The notes below the pieces were generated by a model. The model saw nothing but the letters and a program-made list of their open reading frames with translations, was not told the DNA's origin and searched no databases. A stretch of DNA of 64,000 nucleotides. Origin: Flavobacteriaceae bacterium. Lineage in GTDB: Bacteria > Bacteroidota > Bacteroidia > Flavobacteriales > Flavobacteriaceae. The stretch covers positions 1 through 64,000 of the forward strand of contig JAFMCL010000005.1 of NCBI GenBank assembly GCA_017857815.1. The letters are read 5' to 3'. Position numbers and translations under genes: made by a program. Below are positions 8,816-16,460 of the stretch, piece by piece (positions within the stretch are counted from its first letter, which is position 1; the number at the start of each line of letters is the position of its first letter).

Positions 8816-9217
8816 TTACTTTAGATTAGGTCTAAAACTGTCAATTGCATTAAATTGACCAATTGCCATAGCTTCCGATGCTCTTTTTGCTCTTTCTGCT
8901 AGTGTGCCTATAAATAAAGAATCAATGGTATTGTGCCATAAATTCACCCATCGCTCAAAATGAGCTTGAGCAATGGTATGATTTAAGTTTTCATCTACTT
9001 TCTTGTGAGCCAAAGTCGGATTGCCTTTAAAACAAATAACTCCAAAAAGAGCCGTTACCCAAAAATCCGTTAGCTTCTCTAAATGAGCTGTCCATTGTTC
9101 CCCTCTTATGTGTTTATTAAAGATGGGACCTAACAACTCATCTTTTCGTATATTTTTATAAAAGGTGTTTACTAATAAACTGACGTCTTCTCTATCTTCT
9201 ATTTCTTTAATCATCAA
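8816..9217 (-). CDS. Group III truncated hemoglobin
   Basis: A 133-residue heme protein of the 2/2 globin fold. DREDVSLLVNTFYKNIRKDELLGPIF is the group III N-terminus, with a B10-type Tyr/Phe region, and AHKKVDENLNHTIAQAHFERWVNLW carries the proximal F8 histidine region. Group III globins bind O2 and NO; relatives protect against nitrosative stress. It is the last gene of an operon with ric, a ferredoxin, a membrane protein and an Rrf2 regulator, eight bases after ric, which supports a role in NO handling. The start may be either of the two adjacent Met codons. Confidence 0.9.
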   Translation of the reverse strand: MMIKEIEDREDVSLLVNTFYKNIRKDELLGPIFNKHIRGEQWTAHLEKLTDFWVTALFGVICFKGNPTLAHKKVDENLNHTIAQAHFERWVNLWHNTIDSLFIGTLAERAKRASEAMAIGQFNAIDSFRPNLK

Positions 9218-9225
9218 AACATGTT

Positions 9226-9951
9226 TTACTTCTCCTGTAACTTTTGTTCTAATTCAATTCCTTTTTTAAACAAAATATTGTTTTCCAAATGGATGTGTTT
9301 GTGTAAGTCATCTTCAAATTCTTTTAATAAAGAAAACGATACTTTATAGCTGCTACACGCATCTATTGGGGGTTGGTAATCATTACTTAATTCTGAAATC
9401 TTTCTGAACCGATGTCCTTCATTGTCATGCTCTTCGTGCATCATTGCAATTGGACTTTTAACCGTATCAAATTGCGGACTCGATACAGGCGTATTGTCTC
9501 TGGCTGCAGTTGCTAATTTCTTGAAATAAGGAAATAAAATTAATTCTTCTTTCTTCATGTGTAAAATTAAATCGCTTGCACTTTCTCTAAACAGTTTGTT
9601 TATCTCTAATAGTTCCGGGTGACTGTTTCCATGAACTCTACAAATTTTATCGAGGTATTGCTTAATTTCAGGAACTTTGTTTTCAATGTATTTATGATGC
9701 TTATTGTAAATATAATCTGAAAGAAAATCGATTTCCCAAGATTGATAATCGTTGGTATCAGTTTCTGTTTCAAAGCAGTTTTTAAGTAAATCGATTAATT
9801 CATTTTCATCAACATCATTTACTTCACATACCTTTTCAATGCTTCTGTTGCCATTACAGCAAAAATCTATACCGTATGATTTAAAAACGTTTGCTGATTT
9901 GTAATTTTTAGCAACAATATTGCTTATCAAAGTTTTATTATTTATCTCCAT
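9226..9951 (-). CDS. ric: Iron-sulfur cluster repair di-iron protein Ric (YtfE/ScdA)
   Basis: A 241-residue protein of the RIC family, which helps restore Fe-S clusters damaged by nitric oxide or oxidants. The N-terminal ScdA domain carries DFCCNG with Cys31-Cys32. The C-terminal hemerythrin-like four-helix bundle has the His/Glu ligands seen as HHKYIE, HPELLE, LHMKKEE, MHEEHD and HKHIHLE. The length is normal for the family. It lies 11 bases after the ferredoxin gene in the same transcription unit. Confidence 0.93.
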   Translation of the reverse strand: MEINNKTLISNIVAKNYKSANVFKSYGIDFCCNGNRSIEKVCEVNDVDENELIDLLKNCFETETDTNDYQSWEIDFLSDYIYNKHHKYIENKVPEIKQYLDKICRVHGNSHPELLEINKLFRESASDLILHMKKEELILFPYFKKLATAARDNTPVSSPQFDTVKSPIAMMHEEHDNEGHRFRKISELSNDYQPPIDACSSYKVSFSLLKEFEDDLHKHIHLENNILFKKGIELEQKLQEK

Positions 9952-9962
9952 AGTGTTGTGTT

Positions 9963-10292
9963 TTAATTATTATTTATTATTTTAAAAGTCATGTTATTAA
10001 TTTTTTCATTTAGCATGATTTGACAAGCCAAGCGACTACTTCTATCAGAATCATAAATCGTATTAAGAGTTTTTTGTTCAGTAATTTGAATGGGCGTACT
10101 TAGAGTTCCTGAAATCACCTTGATGTGGCAAGTGCCACACAAGCCACGTCCCTTACATTCTCCAAACTCTTCCGGATAATTATCCGCTATCAGGGTCATT
10201 AAATTTGGATACTGATGTTTTGTGAATGAAATTTTAATTATCTCATTGTAAAAATCTGTAATGGTCACTTTATATTTTGGGTTAAATTTCAT
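9963..10292 (-). CDS. [2Fe-2S] ferredoxin, adrenodoxin/ISC type
   Basis: A 109-residue electron carrier. Cluster ligands are Cys46, Cys52, Cys55 and Cys90 (C-x5-C-x2-C, then Cys after 34 residues), the adrenodoxin-like pattern, within GECKGRGLCGTC and RLACQ. It sits between the operon's membrane protein and Ric. Likely roles are to supply electrons for di-iron Ric or for reduction of the hemoglobin, but the partner is inferred only from position. Confidence 0.88.
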   Translation of the reverse strand: MKFNPKYKVTITDFYNEIIKISFTKHQYPNLMTLIADNYPEEFGECKGRGLCGTCHIKVISGTLSTPIQITEQKTLNTIYDSDRSSRLACQIMLNEKINNMTFKIINNN

Positions 10293-10308
10293 GGGGCATC
10301 TAATTTTT

Positions 10309-10746
10309 TTAATACATGTTTTTTGTATTTAATAATTTAATCCCAAAAACGGTGAGGCAACCTATTTTTAAAATTTCAAACAAAACAAATAGAAAGTGCA
10401 AATTACTTTTTGGCACTTTTATATCTTGAATTATTTGGGTTGCACGGTGACTTAATGCTGGTAAAAGCCAAAATGTTTGGAGTAGTAAGAGGAAAATTGA
10501 TATGGAAAGGGCATGAGAGAAATATAACCTTTTGTATTTTAACATTATGATCGTAAAACATATGATTATAATTGAAACAAATGCAATCTCCACCTTATTT
10601 AACGCTTCAAAAACAATTTTTCCAATACCAATACCAAGTTTTGTGGTAATGTTAGGGGCTTGAAATTTTAGCCAAGATTCCATAAAGCTTATGCTGCTTA
10701 CAAAGCCAATCCAAATAAATGTTACTATGATTATTACTTTTTTCAT
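10309..10746 (-). CDS. Uncharacterised four-helix membrane protein in the NO-stress operon
   Basis: A 145-residue protein with four predicted membrane helices (about 3-20, 50-68, 75-97, 118-138). The first loop has the sequence SFMESWLKFQAPN, and the loop before helix 4 holds histidines (LPALSHRATQ, NLHFLF). These could bind metal or heme, but nothing proves it. I do not recognise a named family. It is encoded between the Rrf2 regulator (41 bases upstream) and the ferredoxin (16 bases downstream), so it is probably controlled by the same signal. Confidence 0.7.
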   Translation of the reverse strand: MKKVIIIVTFIWIGFVSSISFMESWLKFQAPNITTKLGIGIGKIVFEALNKVEIAFVSIIIICFTIIMLKYKRLYFSHALSISIFLLLLQTFWLLPALSHRATQIIQDIKVPKSNLHFLFVLFEILKIGCLTVFGIKLLNTKNMY

Positions 10747-10787
10747 TAACTATATAAAGATCTTGTTATCCTTTTTAAATAAAATTT

Positions 10788-11222
10788 TTAAAGATTTAAA
10801 TGATAAACATCAATACTCATATCGTGAACCAACATAGATAAAGTTGTCTTTTCTAAAAGCTCCTTGAGTTGATTCCTAACTTCAACAAACTTAAAGTGAA
10901 GGGGACAGGGAGAATTTTCATTACATTTATTTAGGCCTAAACCACAACTTGTATAAATAGAATCGCCATCTAATACCTTTACAACATCACTGAGCTTAAT
11001 GATATCCATTTTCTCACTTTCAATTACAAAACCGCCATAAGGCCCCTTAATTGATTTTATAATGTTATTGCGCGTAAGTTGTTGTAGAACTTTAGCGGTA
11101 AAAGCTTGTGGAGAGTTAACAGCCTCAGATATAGTCGCCAAACTAACTTTAGAATCCTGTGCACTTTGCTGTGCAATATAAATTATTGATCTAAGACCAT
11201 ATTCACATGATTTTGAAAACAT
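10788..11222 (-). CDS. Rrf2-family Fe-S transcriptional regulator (NsrR/IscR-like)
   Basis: A 144-residue winged-helix regulator. The N-terminus MFSKSCEYGLRSIIYIA and the region IKGPYGGFVI are classic Rrf2. The cluster-binding cysteines are Cys93, Cys100 and Cys106 (C-x6-C-x5-C), so it probably carries an Fe-S cluster. With Ric and a truncated hemoglobin behind it, the likely signal is nitric oxide or Fe-S damage, as for NsrR. IscR-like sensing of Fe-S supply is the alternative. It is the first gene of the operon, so it probably regulates itself. Confidence 0.9.
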   Translation of the reverse strand: MFSKSCEYGLRSIIYIAQQSAQDSKVSLATISEAVNSPQAFTAKVLQQLTRNNIIKSIKGPYGGFVIESEKMDIIKLSDVVKVLDGDSIYTSCGLGLNKCNENSPCPLHFKFVEVRNQLKELLEKTTLSMLVHDMSIDVYHLNL

Positions 11223-11240
11223 ATTTTAGTAAATTATATA

Positions 11241-11248
11241 CAAATTTA
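11241..11248 (-). promoter_or_regulatory. -7 promoter box TAAATTTG for the Rrf2 operon
   Basis: A perfect TAnnTTTG box on the minus strand, 18 bases before the ATG of the regulator. The predicted start is near 11236. The surrounding DNA is AT-rich with short inverted repeats (ATTTAAAT over the box), a plausible but unproven site for the regulator itself. Confidence 0.55.
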
Positions 11249-11973
11249 AATATTATTCTATTAAAGACATTATTATCCGCTATAAAATTTAATGATTTTA
11301 ATAAATAATTATTTCTTAACGTGAAATTATTTAAAAAAATAAAGAATATACCAGCACTTAACTTATTTACGTTATCCTGATGTTGGATATAAACATATAG
11401 GGAATGGGAATAATTGCTACAAAAGAAATATATTCTATTTCATAACTACTAGTATTCACAATCGCTTAAACCGTTTCACTATAAAATGTTCTGCGTTATG
11501 TAACTTGAGCTTTGGTTAAAAGCATAAGTTCTTACAAGAATTTCTTTAAAATTCACTCTAAAAGTTTGTTCTGCATTGTTAATGGAAAACTTTTTATGTG
11601 ATGAGGTAGGAGAGAGGCATAATGCGTTTGGAATGGAAAAGTTAAAAAATAATTAAAAAACAGAGAAATATTAATTTTTTGTATTTAATTTAGTTTTCTA
11701 AAGCTTTTATCATAGGAGTTTTTTGCTGAACAAATTGAAACGTGTTTATAAATTCGGTCTTTTGGAAATTTGGAAGTCATATTCAAAAGAAGCTTACGGA
11801 GTAGGTCACCGAAATTTAAAGCTAACTTCCATATTGAAAAGCATATCTATGCGGTATAAATTGTGTTTTGTCTCCAAAATACAATATCAAATTATGATTT
11901 GATTTTAAGTTATTAATTTTTTTAGGAAAGCATATATGCTCTCTTTTTCTAATAACTTTTATCATAATTTATA
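11249..11973. other. Long AT-rich intergenic region with a 12-base palindrome
   Basis: About 725 bases between the divergent Rrf2 and polyamine operons. No convincing gene is present. One frame stays open from about 11705 to 11895 but lacks a good start and resembles nothing I know. The perfect palindrome AGCATATATGCT at 11929-11940 lies 33 bases before the decarboxylase ATG. A box-like TAACTTTT follows it, so the palindrome may be an operator of the polyamine operon. Confidence 0.45.
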
Positions 11974-13434
11974 ATGAATACAAAATATATTGATTTAATC
12001 AATCAAACTTTTGATTTCCCTCAAGAAGAGTTTGTTCTTGACAAAGACCACTTACGTTTTCATGATGTTGACTTAAATAAATTGGTTGAAACTTATGGAA
12101 CACCTTTAAAATTTACATACTTACCTAAAATTTCTGATAATATAAATAAATCAAAAGCGTGGTTTGAGAACGCCATTAAGAAGCATAATTATAATGGGAA
12201 TTATAATTATTGTTATTGTACAAAAAGCTCGCATTTTAAGCATGTTTTAAATGAAGCTTTAAAGAATGACATACATATTGAAACCTCTTCGGCTTTTGAC
12301 ATAGATATTATTGAATCTTTAAAAAAAGAGGGGAAAATAAACGACAGCACGTTTGTTATAAGTAATGGCTTTAAGCGCGCTGAATACATCACAAATATAG
12401 CGAGGTTAATCAATAGCGGTCATCAAAATTGTGTTCCAGTTATTGACAACTACCAAGAAATAGATTTACTATCAAGTGAAATAGAAGGCAATTTTAATGT
12501 TGGTATTCGTATCGCTTCAGAAGAGGAGCCTAAATTTGAATTTTATACCTCTCGATTAGGAATAGGTTATAAAAACATCATACCTTTTTATATCAAGCAG
12601 ATCAAAGACAATCCGAAAGTACAGCTTAAAATACTTCATTTCTTTATTAACACAGGTATTAGAGATAATGCATACTATTGGAATGAACTTTTAAAATGTC
12701 TTAAAGTTTATACAAGTTTGAAAAAGATCTGTCCAAGTCTTGATGGTTTAAATATTGGAGGTGGATTCCCAATTAAAAACTCATTGGCATTTGATTTTGA
12801 TTATGAATACATTATTGATGAAATCATCAATCAAATTAATCTTGCTTGCGAAGAAGAAGGTGTAGATGTGCCTAATATTTTTACAGAGTTTGGAAGTTTT
12901 ACAGTTGGAGAAAGTGGTGGAGCAATCTATGAAGTGCTTTATCAAAAGCAACAAAACGATAGGGAAAAATGGAATATGATAAATTCTTCATTTATAACGA
13001 CACTTCCAGATACGTGGGCAATTAATAAACGTTTTATCATGTTACCAATAAATCGTTGGAATGATTCTTATGAGCGTGTTTTACTTGGAGGATTAACTTG
13101 TGATAGTGATGATTATTATAATAGTGAACAACACATGAACGCTATCTATTTACCAAAATACAATAAAGATAAGCCCTTATACATTGGCTTTTTTAATACT
13201 GGTGCTTATCAAGAATCTATAGGTGGTTATGGAGGTTTACAGCATTGTTTAATTCCTGCTCCCAAGCACATTTTAATAGATAAAAATGCCGATGGAAAGA
13301 TCACAACACAGTTATTTAGAGAACAACAAAAAAGTGAAGAATTGCTTGAAATTTTAGGCTATGACATAGCGCCTGAAACCCAGACAATCCAAAATTTAAA
13401 CACAAATGCTGAATTAGAATTAGTAGATAAATAA
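11974..13434 (+). CDS. speA: Arginine decarboxylase, PLP fold-III type
   Basis: A 486-residue alanine-racemase-fold decarboxylase, probably making agmatine from arginine. YCTKSSHF places the PLP lysine at Lys84. The diglycine phosphate-binding loop is LNIGGGFP, and LTCDSDD carries the catalytic Cys376 of the ornithine/arginine/DAP decarboxylase family. The agmatinase gene begins three bases after its stop, which favours arginine over ornithine or diaminopimelate as substrate. It leads a four-gene operon. Short flavobacterial enzymes of this kind differ from the long E. coli SpeA. Confidence 0.85.
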   Translation: MNTKYIDLINQTFDFPQEEFVLDKDHLRFHDVDLNKLVETYGTPLKFTYLPKISDNINKSKAWFENAIKKHNYNGNYNYCYCTKSSHFKHVLNEALKNDIHIETSSAFDIDIIESLKKEGKINDSTFVISNGFKRAEYITNIARLINSGHQNCVPVIDNYQEIDLLSSEIEGNFNVGIRIASEEEPKFEFYTSRLGIGYKNIIPFYIKQIKDNPKVQLKILHFFINTGIRDNAYYWNELLKCLKVYTSLKKICPSLDGLNIGGGFPIKNSLAFDFDYEYIIDEIINQINLACEEEGVDVPNIFTEFGSFTVGESGGAIYEVLYQKQQNDREKWNMINSSFITTLPDTWAINKRFIMLPINRWNDSYERVLLGGLTCDSDDYYNSEQHMNAIYLPKYNKDKPLYIGFFNTGAYQESIGGYGGLQHCLIPAPKHILIDKNADGKITTQLFREQQKSEELLEILGYDIAPETQTIQNLNTNAELELVDK

Positions 13435-13437
13435 AAA

Positions 13438-14370
13438 ATGGAAACTAAAACTTACGCTGGAATATCAAAAGAATATGCGAAATTAGAGCATGCGAAGATT
13501 GTATTAATTCCTGTCCCTTATGATGGAACAAGTACATGGCAAAAAGGAGCAGATAAAGGACCAAATGCCTTTTTAAATGCTTCTGAAAACATGGAACTTT
13601 ACGACATTGAAACCGATTCAGAAGTTTATAGAAAAGGCATTTATTTAACGGAACCCTTAACAGTAAACGCTACACCAGAAGCGATGGTTGATGCGGTACA
13701 TCAGGAAACTAAAAGCTATATAAAAAAGAACAAATTCGTAACTGTTTTTGGCGGAGAACATTCTATATCTATTGGAACAATTAGAGCATTTAATGAAATG
13801 TTTCCAAACTTAACCGTATTGCATATAGATGCACATGCCGATTTACGAAAAAGTTATGATGGTAGTTCTTGCAATCATGCTTGTGCAGTTTATGAAGCCA
13901 GTCAGTACACCAATTTAATTCAAGTAGGTATTCGTTCTATGGACATAAAAGAGAAATCTGTTATGAATTTAGACAAAACCTATTTTGCTCACGAAATTGC
14001 AATAAATGATTCGTGGATGGAGTCAGCTATTGACCAGATGACAGATAATGTATTTATAACATTTGATTTAGATGCTTTTGACCCTTCCGTTTTACCAAGT
14101 ACTGGTACTCCAGAACCTGGTGGATTATTTTGGTACGAAACCTTAGATTTCTTAAAGAAGGTATTTAACCAAAAAAATGTTGTTGGTTTAGATATCGTTG
14201 AGTTGTGTCCCAATGAAGTTGATAAATCTTCAGATTTTTTAGCTGCCAAATTGTATTACAAAATGTTAAGTTATAAGTTTCAACATGAAACTATTGAAGA
14301 TGATTATGCTCATAATGAAAAACCACTAAATAATATATCAAAATTAAACGAAGAAGAAGATGGCTACTAA
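13438..14370 (+). CDS. speB: Agmatinase
   Basis: A 310-residue ureohydrolase that splits agmatine to putrescine and urea. The binuclear manganese ligands are visible: GGEHS at 105-109, DAHADLR at 131-137, and DLDAFDPS with Asp210 and Asp212. The STGTPEPGG loop is typical of agmatinases and differs from arginase. Its last codons overlap the next gene by 11 bases, so translation is coupled. Confidence 0.93.
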   Translation: METKTYAGISKEYAKLEHAKIVLIPVPYDGTSTWQKGADKGPNAFLNASENMELYDIETDSEVYRKGIYLTEPLTVNATPEAMVDAVHQETKSYIKKNKFVTVFGGEHSISIGTIRAFNEMFPNLTVLHIDAHADLRKSYDGSSCNHACAVYEASQYTNLIQVGIRSMDIKEKSVMNLDKTYFAHEIAINDSWMESAIDQMTDNVFITFDLDAFDPSVLPSTGTPEPGGLFWYETLDFLKKVFNQKNVVGLDIVELCPNEVDKSSDFLAAKLYYKMLSYKFQHETIEDDYAHNEKPLNNISKLNEEEDGY

Positions 14371-15334
14371 GGGCGCAATTACCAACTTTATAGAAGAATA
14401 CTTTTTACATTTTAATGCGGCTACAGTTGTTGATGCTGCAAAAGCTTATGAAACACAATTAAATCAAGGTTCAAAAATGTTGGTGTCTTTGGCAGGAGCC
14501 ATGAGTACAGCAGAAATTGGAAAGATTTTTGCTGAAATGATACGACAAGATAAAGTGCAAATCATTTCTTGCACAGGAGCAAATTTAGAAGAGGATATTA
14601 TGAACCTAGTTGCACATTCTCATTATAAGCGAATTCCTAATTATCGAGATTTAACACCTAAACAAGAATGGGATTTATTAGAACAAGGGCTCAATCGTGT
14701 TACCGACACCTGCATTCCAGAAGAAGAAGCATTTAGAAGATTGCAACAGCATATTTATAAACTATGGAAGGATGCAGATGATAATGGGGAGCGCTATTTA
14801 CCACATGAGTATATGTATAAACTACTATTGTCTGGTGTCTTAGAAGAATATTATGAAATAGATTTAAAAGATTCTTGGATGTATGCAGCTGCAAAAAGGA
14901 ACTTGCCAATTGTATGCCCAGGATGGGAAGACAGTACTATGGGAAATATTTTTGCAAGTTATGTTCTTAAAGGAGAGTTTAAAGCAAGTACTATGAAATC
15001 TGGAATTGAGTACATGACCTTTCTAGCAGATTGGTATACTGATAATTCAGAAAACGGTATAGGTTTCTTTCAAATAGGAGGGGGTATTGCAGGAGATTTT
15101 CCAATATGTGTCGTACCAATGCTGTGTCAAGATATGGAACGTACTGAGACGCCTTTTTGGAGTTATTTCTGCCAAATAAGTGATTCAACGACAAGTTATG
15201 GTTCATACTCTGGTGCTGTTCCAAATGAAAAAATAACTTGGGGAAAATTAGAAATAAATACGCCAAAATTTATAATCGAGAGTGATGCTACAATTGTTGC
15301 TCCATTAATCTTTGCCTATTTATTAGGCATGTAA
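14360..15334 (+). CDS. Deoxyhypusine synthase-like protein (possible homospermidine synthase)
   Basis: A 324-residue member of the deoxyhypusine synthase family. The catalytic lysine is Lys296 in TWGKLE, matching SWGK of the eukaryotic enzyme, and the NAD-binding pieces LAGAMSTAEIG, SCTGANLEED and FFQIGGGIAGDFP are present. Bacteria lack eIF5A, and bacterial members are thought to make homospermidine from putrescine or spermidine. Position directly after arginine decarboxylase and agmatinase, which supply putrescine, supports this. The exact product is not known from sequence. Confidence 0.85.
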   Translation: MATKGAITNFIEEYFLHFNAATVVDAAKAYETQLNQGSKMLVSLAGAMSTAEIGKIFAEMIRQDKVQIISCTGANLEEDIMNLVAHSHYKRIPNYRDLTPKQEWDLLEQGLNRVTDTCIPEEEAFRRLQQHIYKLWKDADDNGERYLPHEYMYKLLLSGVLEEYYEIDLKDSWMYAAAKRNLPIVCPGWEDSTMGNIFASYVLKGEFKASTMKSGIEYMTFLADWYTDNSENGIGFFQIGGGIAGDFPICVVPMLCQDMERTETPFWSYFCQISDSTTSYGSYSGAVPNEKITWGKLEINTPKFIIESDATIVAPLIFAYLLGM

Positions 15335-15345
15335 GCACTAAAAAA

Positions 15346-15633
15346 ATGATACGCAAAATTGTAGATTATCAAAAATTGGATGAAGACATTTTAAGCCTAT
15401 TAGTGGATAAATTTCCTGATGGATATACTGATAAGGATATAATTTCGTTTAGAAATGCACAGAATGAATATATAGAAGCTGTTGAAGTAAGAACCGAAGA
15501 TACAATCTATTTAGTAAAAATTGGAAAACGATTAGTTCAAGCTATGCTACAGCATGAAGAAGAAGATGATGATGATGTTGAAGATGAAGATGATGATGAA
15601 GATGTTATCAATGACAGTATAGATATATGTTAG
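15346..15633 (+). CDS. Small protein with a highly acidic tail, last gene of the polyamine operon
   Basis: A 95-residue protein. The first 70 residues are an ordinary mixed-charge region (DYQKLDEDILSLLVDKFP, then AVEVRTEDTIYLVKIG). Residues 71-86 are almost all Asp and Glu. It begins 11 bases after the deoxyhypusine synthase-like gene and is followed by a terminator, so it belongs to that transcript. I recall similar proteins in other flavobacteria but know no function. The acidic tail could bind polyamines or basic proteins; that is speculation. Confidence 0.7.
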   Translation: MIRKIVDYQKLDEDILSLLVDKFPDGYTDKDIISFRNAQNEYIEAVEVRTEDTIYLVKIGKRLVQAMLQHEEEDDDDVEDEDDDEDVINDSIDIC

Positions 15634-15666
15634 AATTTAAATGTTTTAAACAACGGAAAATTTCAT

Positions 15667-15703
15667 ACTCTTGTAGTAAGCTTACGAGAGTTTTTATTTT
15701 TTT
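15667..15703 (+). terminator. Intrinsic terminator of the polyamine operon
   Basis: A nine-base stem, ACTCTTGTA with TACGAGAGT (one G-U pair), around a seven-base loop, followed directly by TTTTTATTTTTTTT. It is 33 bases after the stop of the acidic protein gene. Confidence 0.85.
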
Positions 15704-15892
15704 TCATTAAGTAAATGCTTGACATTTGTGTTGTAAAACAATCAAACGCTTGTATAGCGGCAATTACACATAACTGCTATTTATAAATATCTAATTTTAA
15801 TTGAATAAATTTTATCTATAATTAACATTATGTAAAATACGATATTAAATGATATAACACTCCTCTTCAAATTTAATGTTAATAAAAATGAT

Positions 15893-15900
15893 TAATTTTG
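15893..15900 (+). promoter_or_regulatory. -7 promoter box TAATTTTG for the DUF2911 gene
   Basis: A perfect TAnnTTTG box. In-frame ATG codons at 15876 and 15888 lie upstream of it and so cannot be used. The predicted transcript start is at 15905 and the ATG at 15906. Confidence 0.55.
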
Positions 15901-15905
15901 AAAAA

Positions 15906-16460
15906 ATGCTTAAAATGAAAATATTAAAATACCTATTGATTACTATCCTAGCAATTGTCATAATACTTGGCGCAATGTTCGTTTATGGAGTTTACATCAA
16001 CCCAAAGAGTCCTAAAGAAGTTGTCCAATTTGAAAATGCGGACACCGAGATCGAAATCAATTACTACCGTCCTTACAAAAAAGACCGTCTGATTTTTGGA
16101 ACTGAAGCTCAAGGAGCGTTACTCCACTATGGAAAATATTGGAGATTGGGTGCCAACTTCTCTACTACTTTTGAAGTAAACCGACCCATCCTATTCGCGA
16201 ACCAACCCCTTCAAGCAGGAAAATACAGAATGTATGCAGTACCTTATGAAGATCACTGGGAAGTTGCACTTAACAGTGAAGCAGGTTCTTTTGGCGCAAC
16301 TACGCCAGACTATTCAAAAGACCTATTCAGTGTAAAAGCTTACATCACCCCTTTGGATACCGTTGTTGAACAACTGACCATTGAGGTTGTTGAAGATGAA
16401 AATGGGATTAATTTAAGAATGCAGTGGGATAAAACCCTAATTAACATCCCCATCAAATAG
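15906..16460 (+). CDS. DUF2911 protein, membrane-anchored
   Basis: A 184-residue protein. Residues about 6-27 are a membrane anchor or uncleaved signal. The rest matches the DUF2911 family: INYYRPYKKDRLIFG, then YGKYWRLGANFSTTFEV, then LQAGKYRMYAVP. The function is unknown; the fold is predicted beta-rich and extracytoplasmic. A second ATG three codons on (15915) is also possible. The stop is followed at once by the ATG of an amidohydrolase, so the two are one operon and may work together. Confidence 0.85.
   Translation: MLKMKILKYLLITILAIVIILGAMFVYGVYINPKSPKEVVQFENADTEIEINYYRPYKKDRLIFGTEAQGALLHYGKYWRLGANFSTTFEVNRPILFANQPLQAGKYRMYAVPYEDHWEVALNSEAGSFGATTPDYSKDLFSVKAYITPLDTVVEQLTIEVVEDENGINLRMQWDKTLINIPIK

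Noticed and set aside
11705-11895. Open frame of about 60 codons in the Rrf2/speA gap
   Set aside because: No good start, no recognised motif, and the length is not unusual for AT-rich DNA with this frame.
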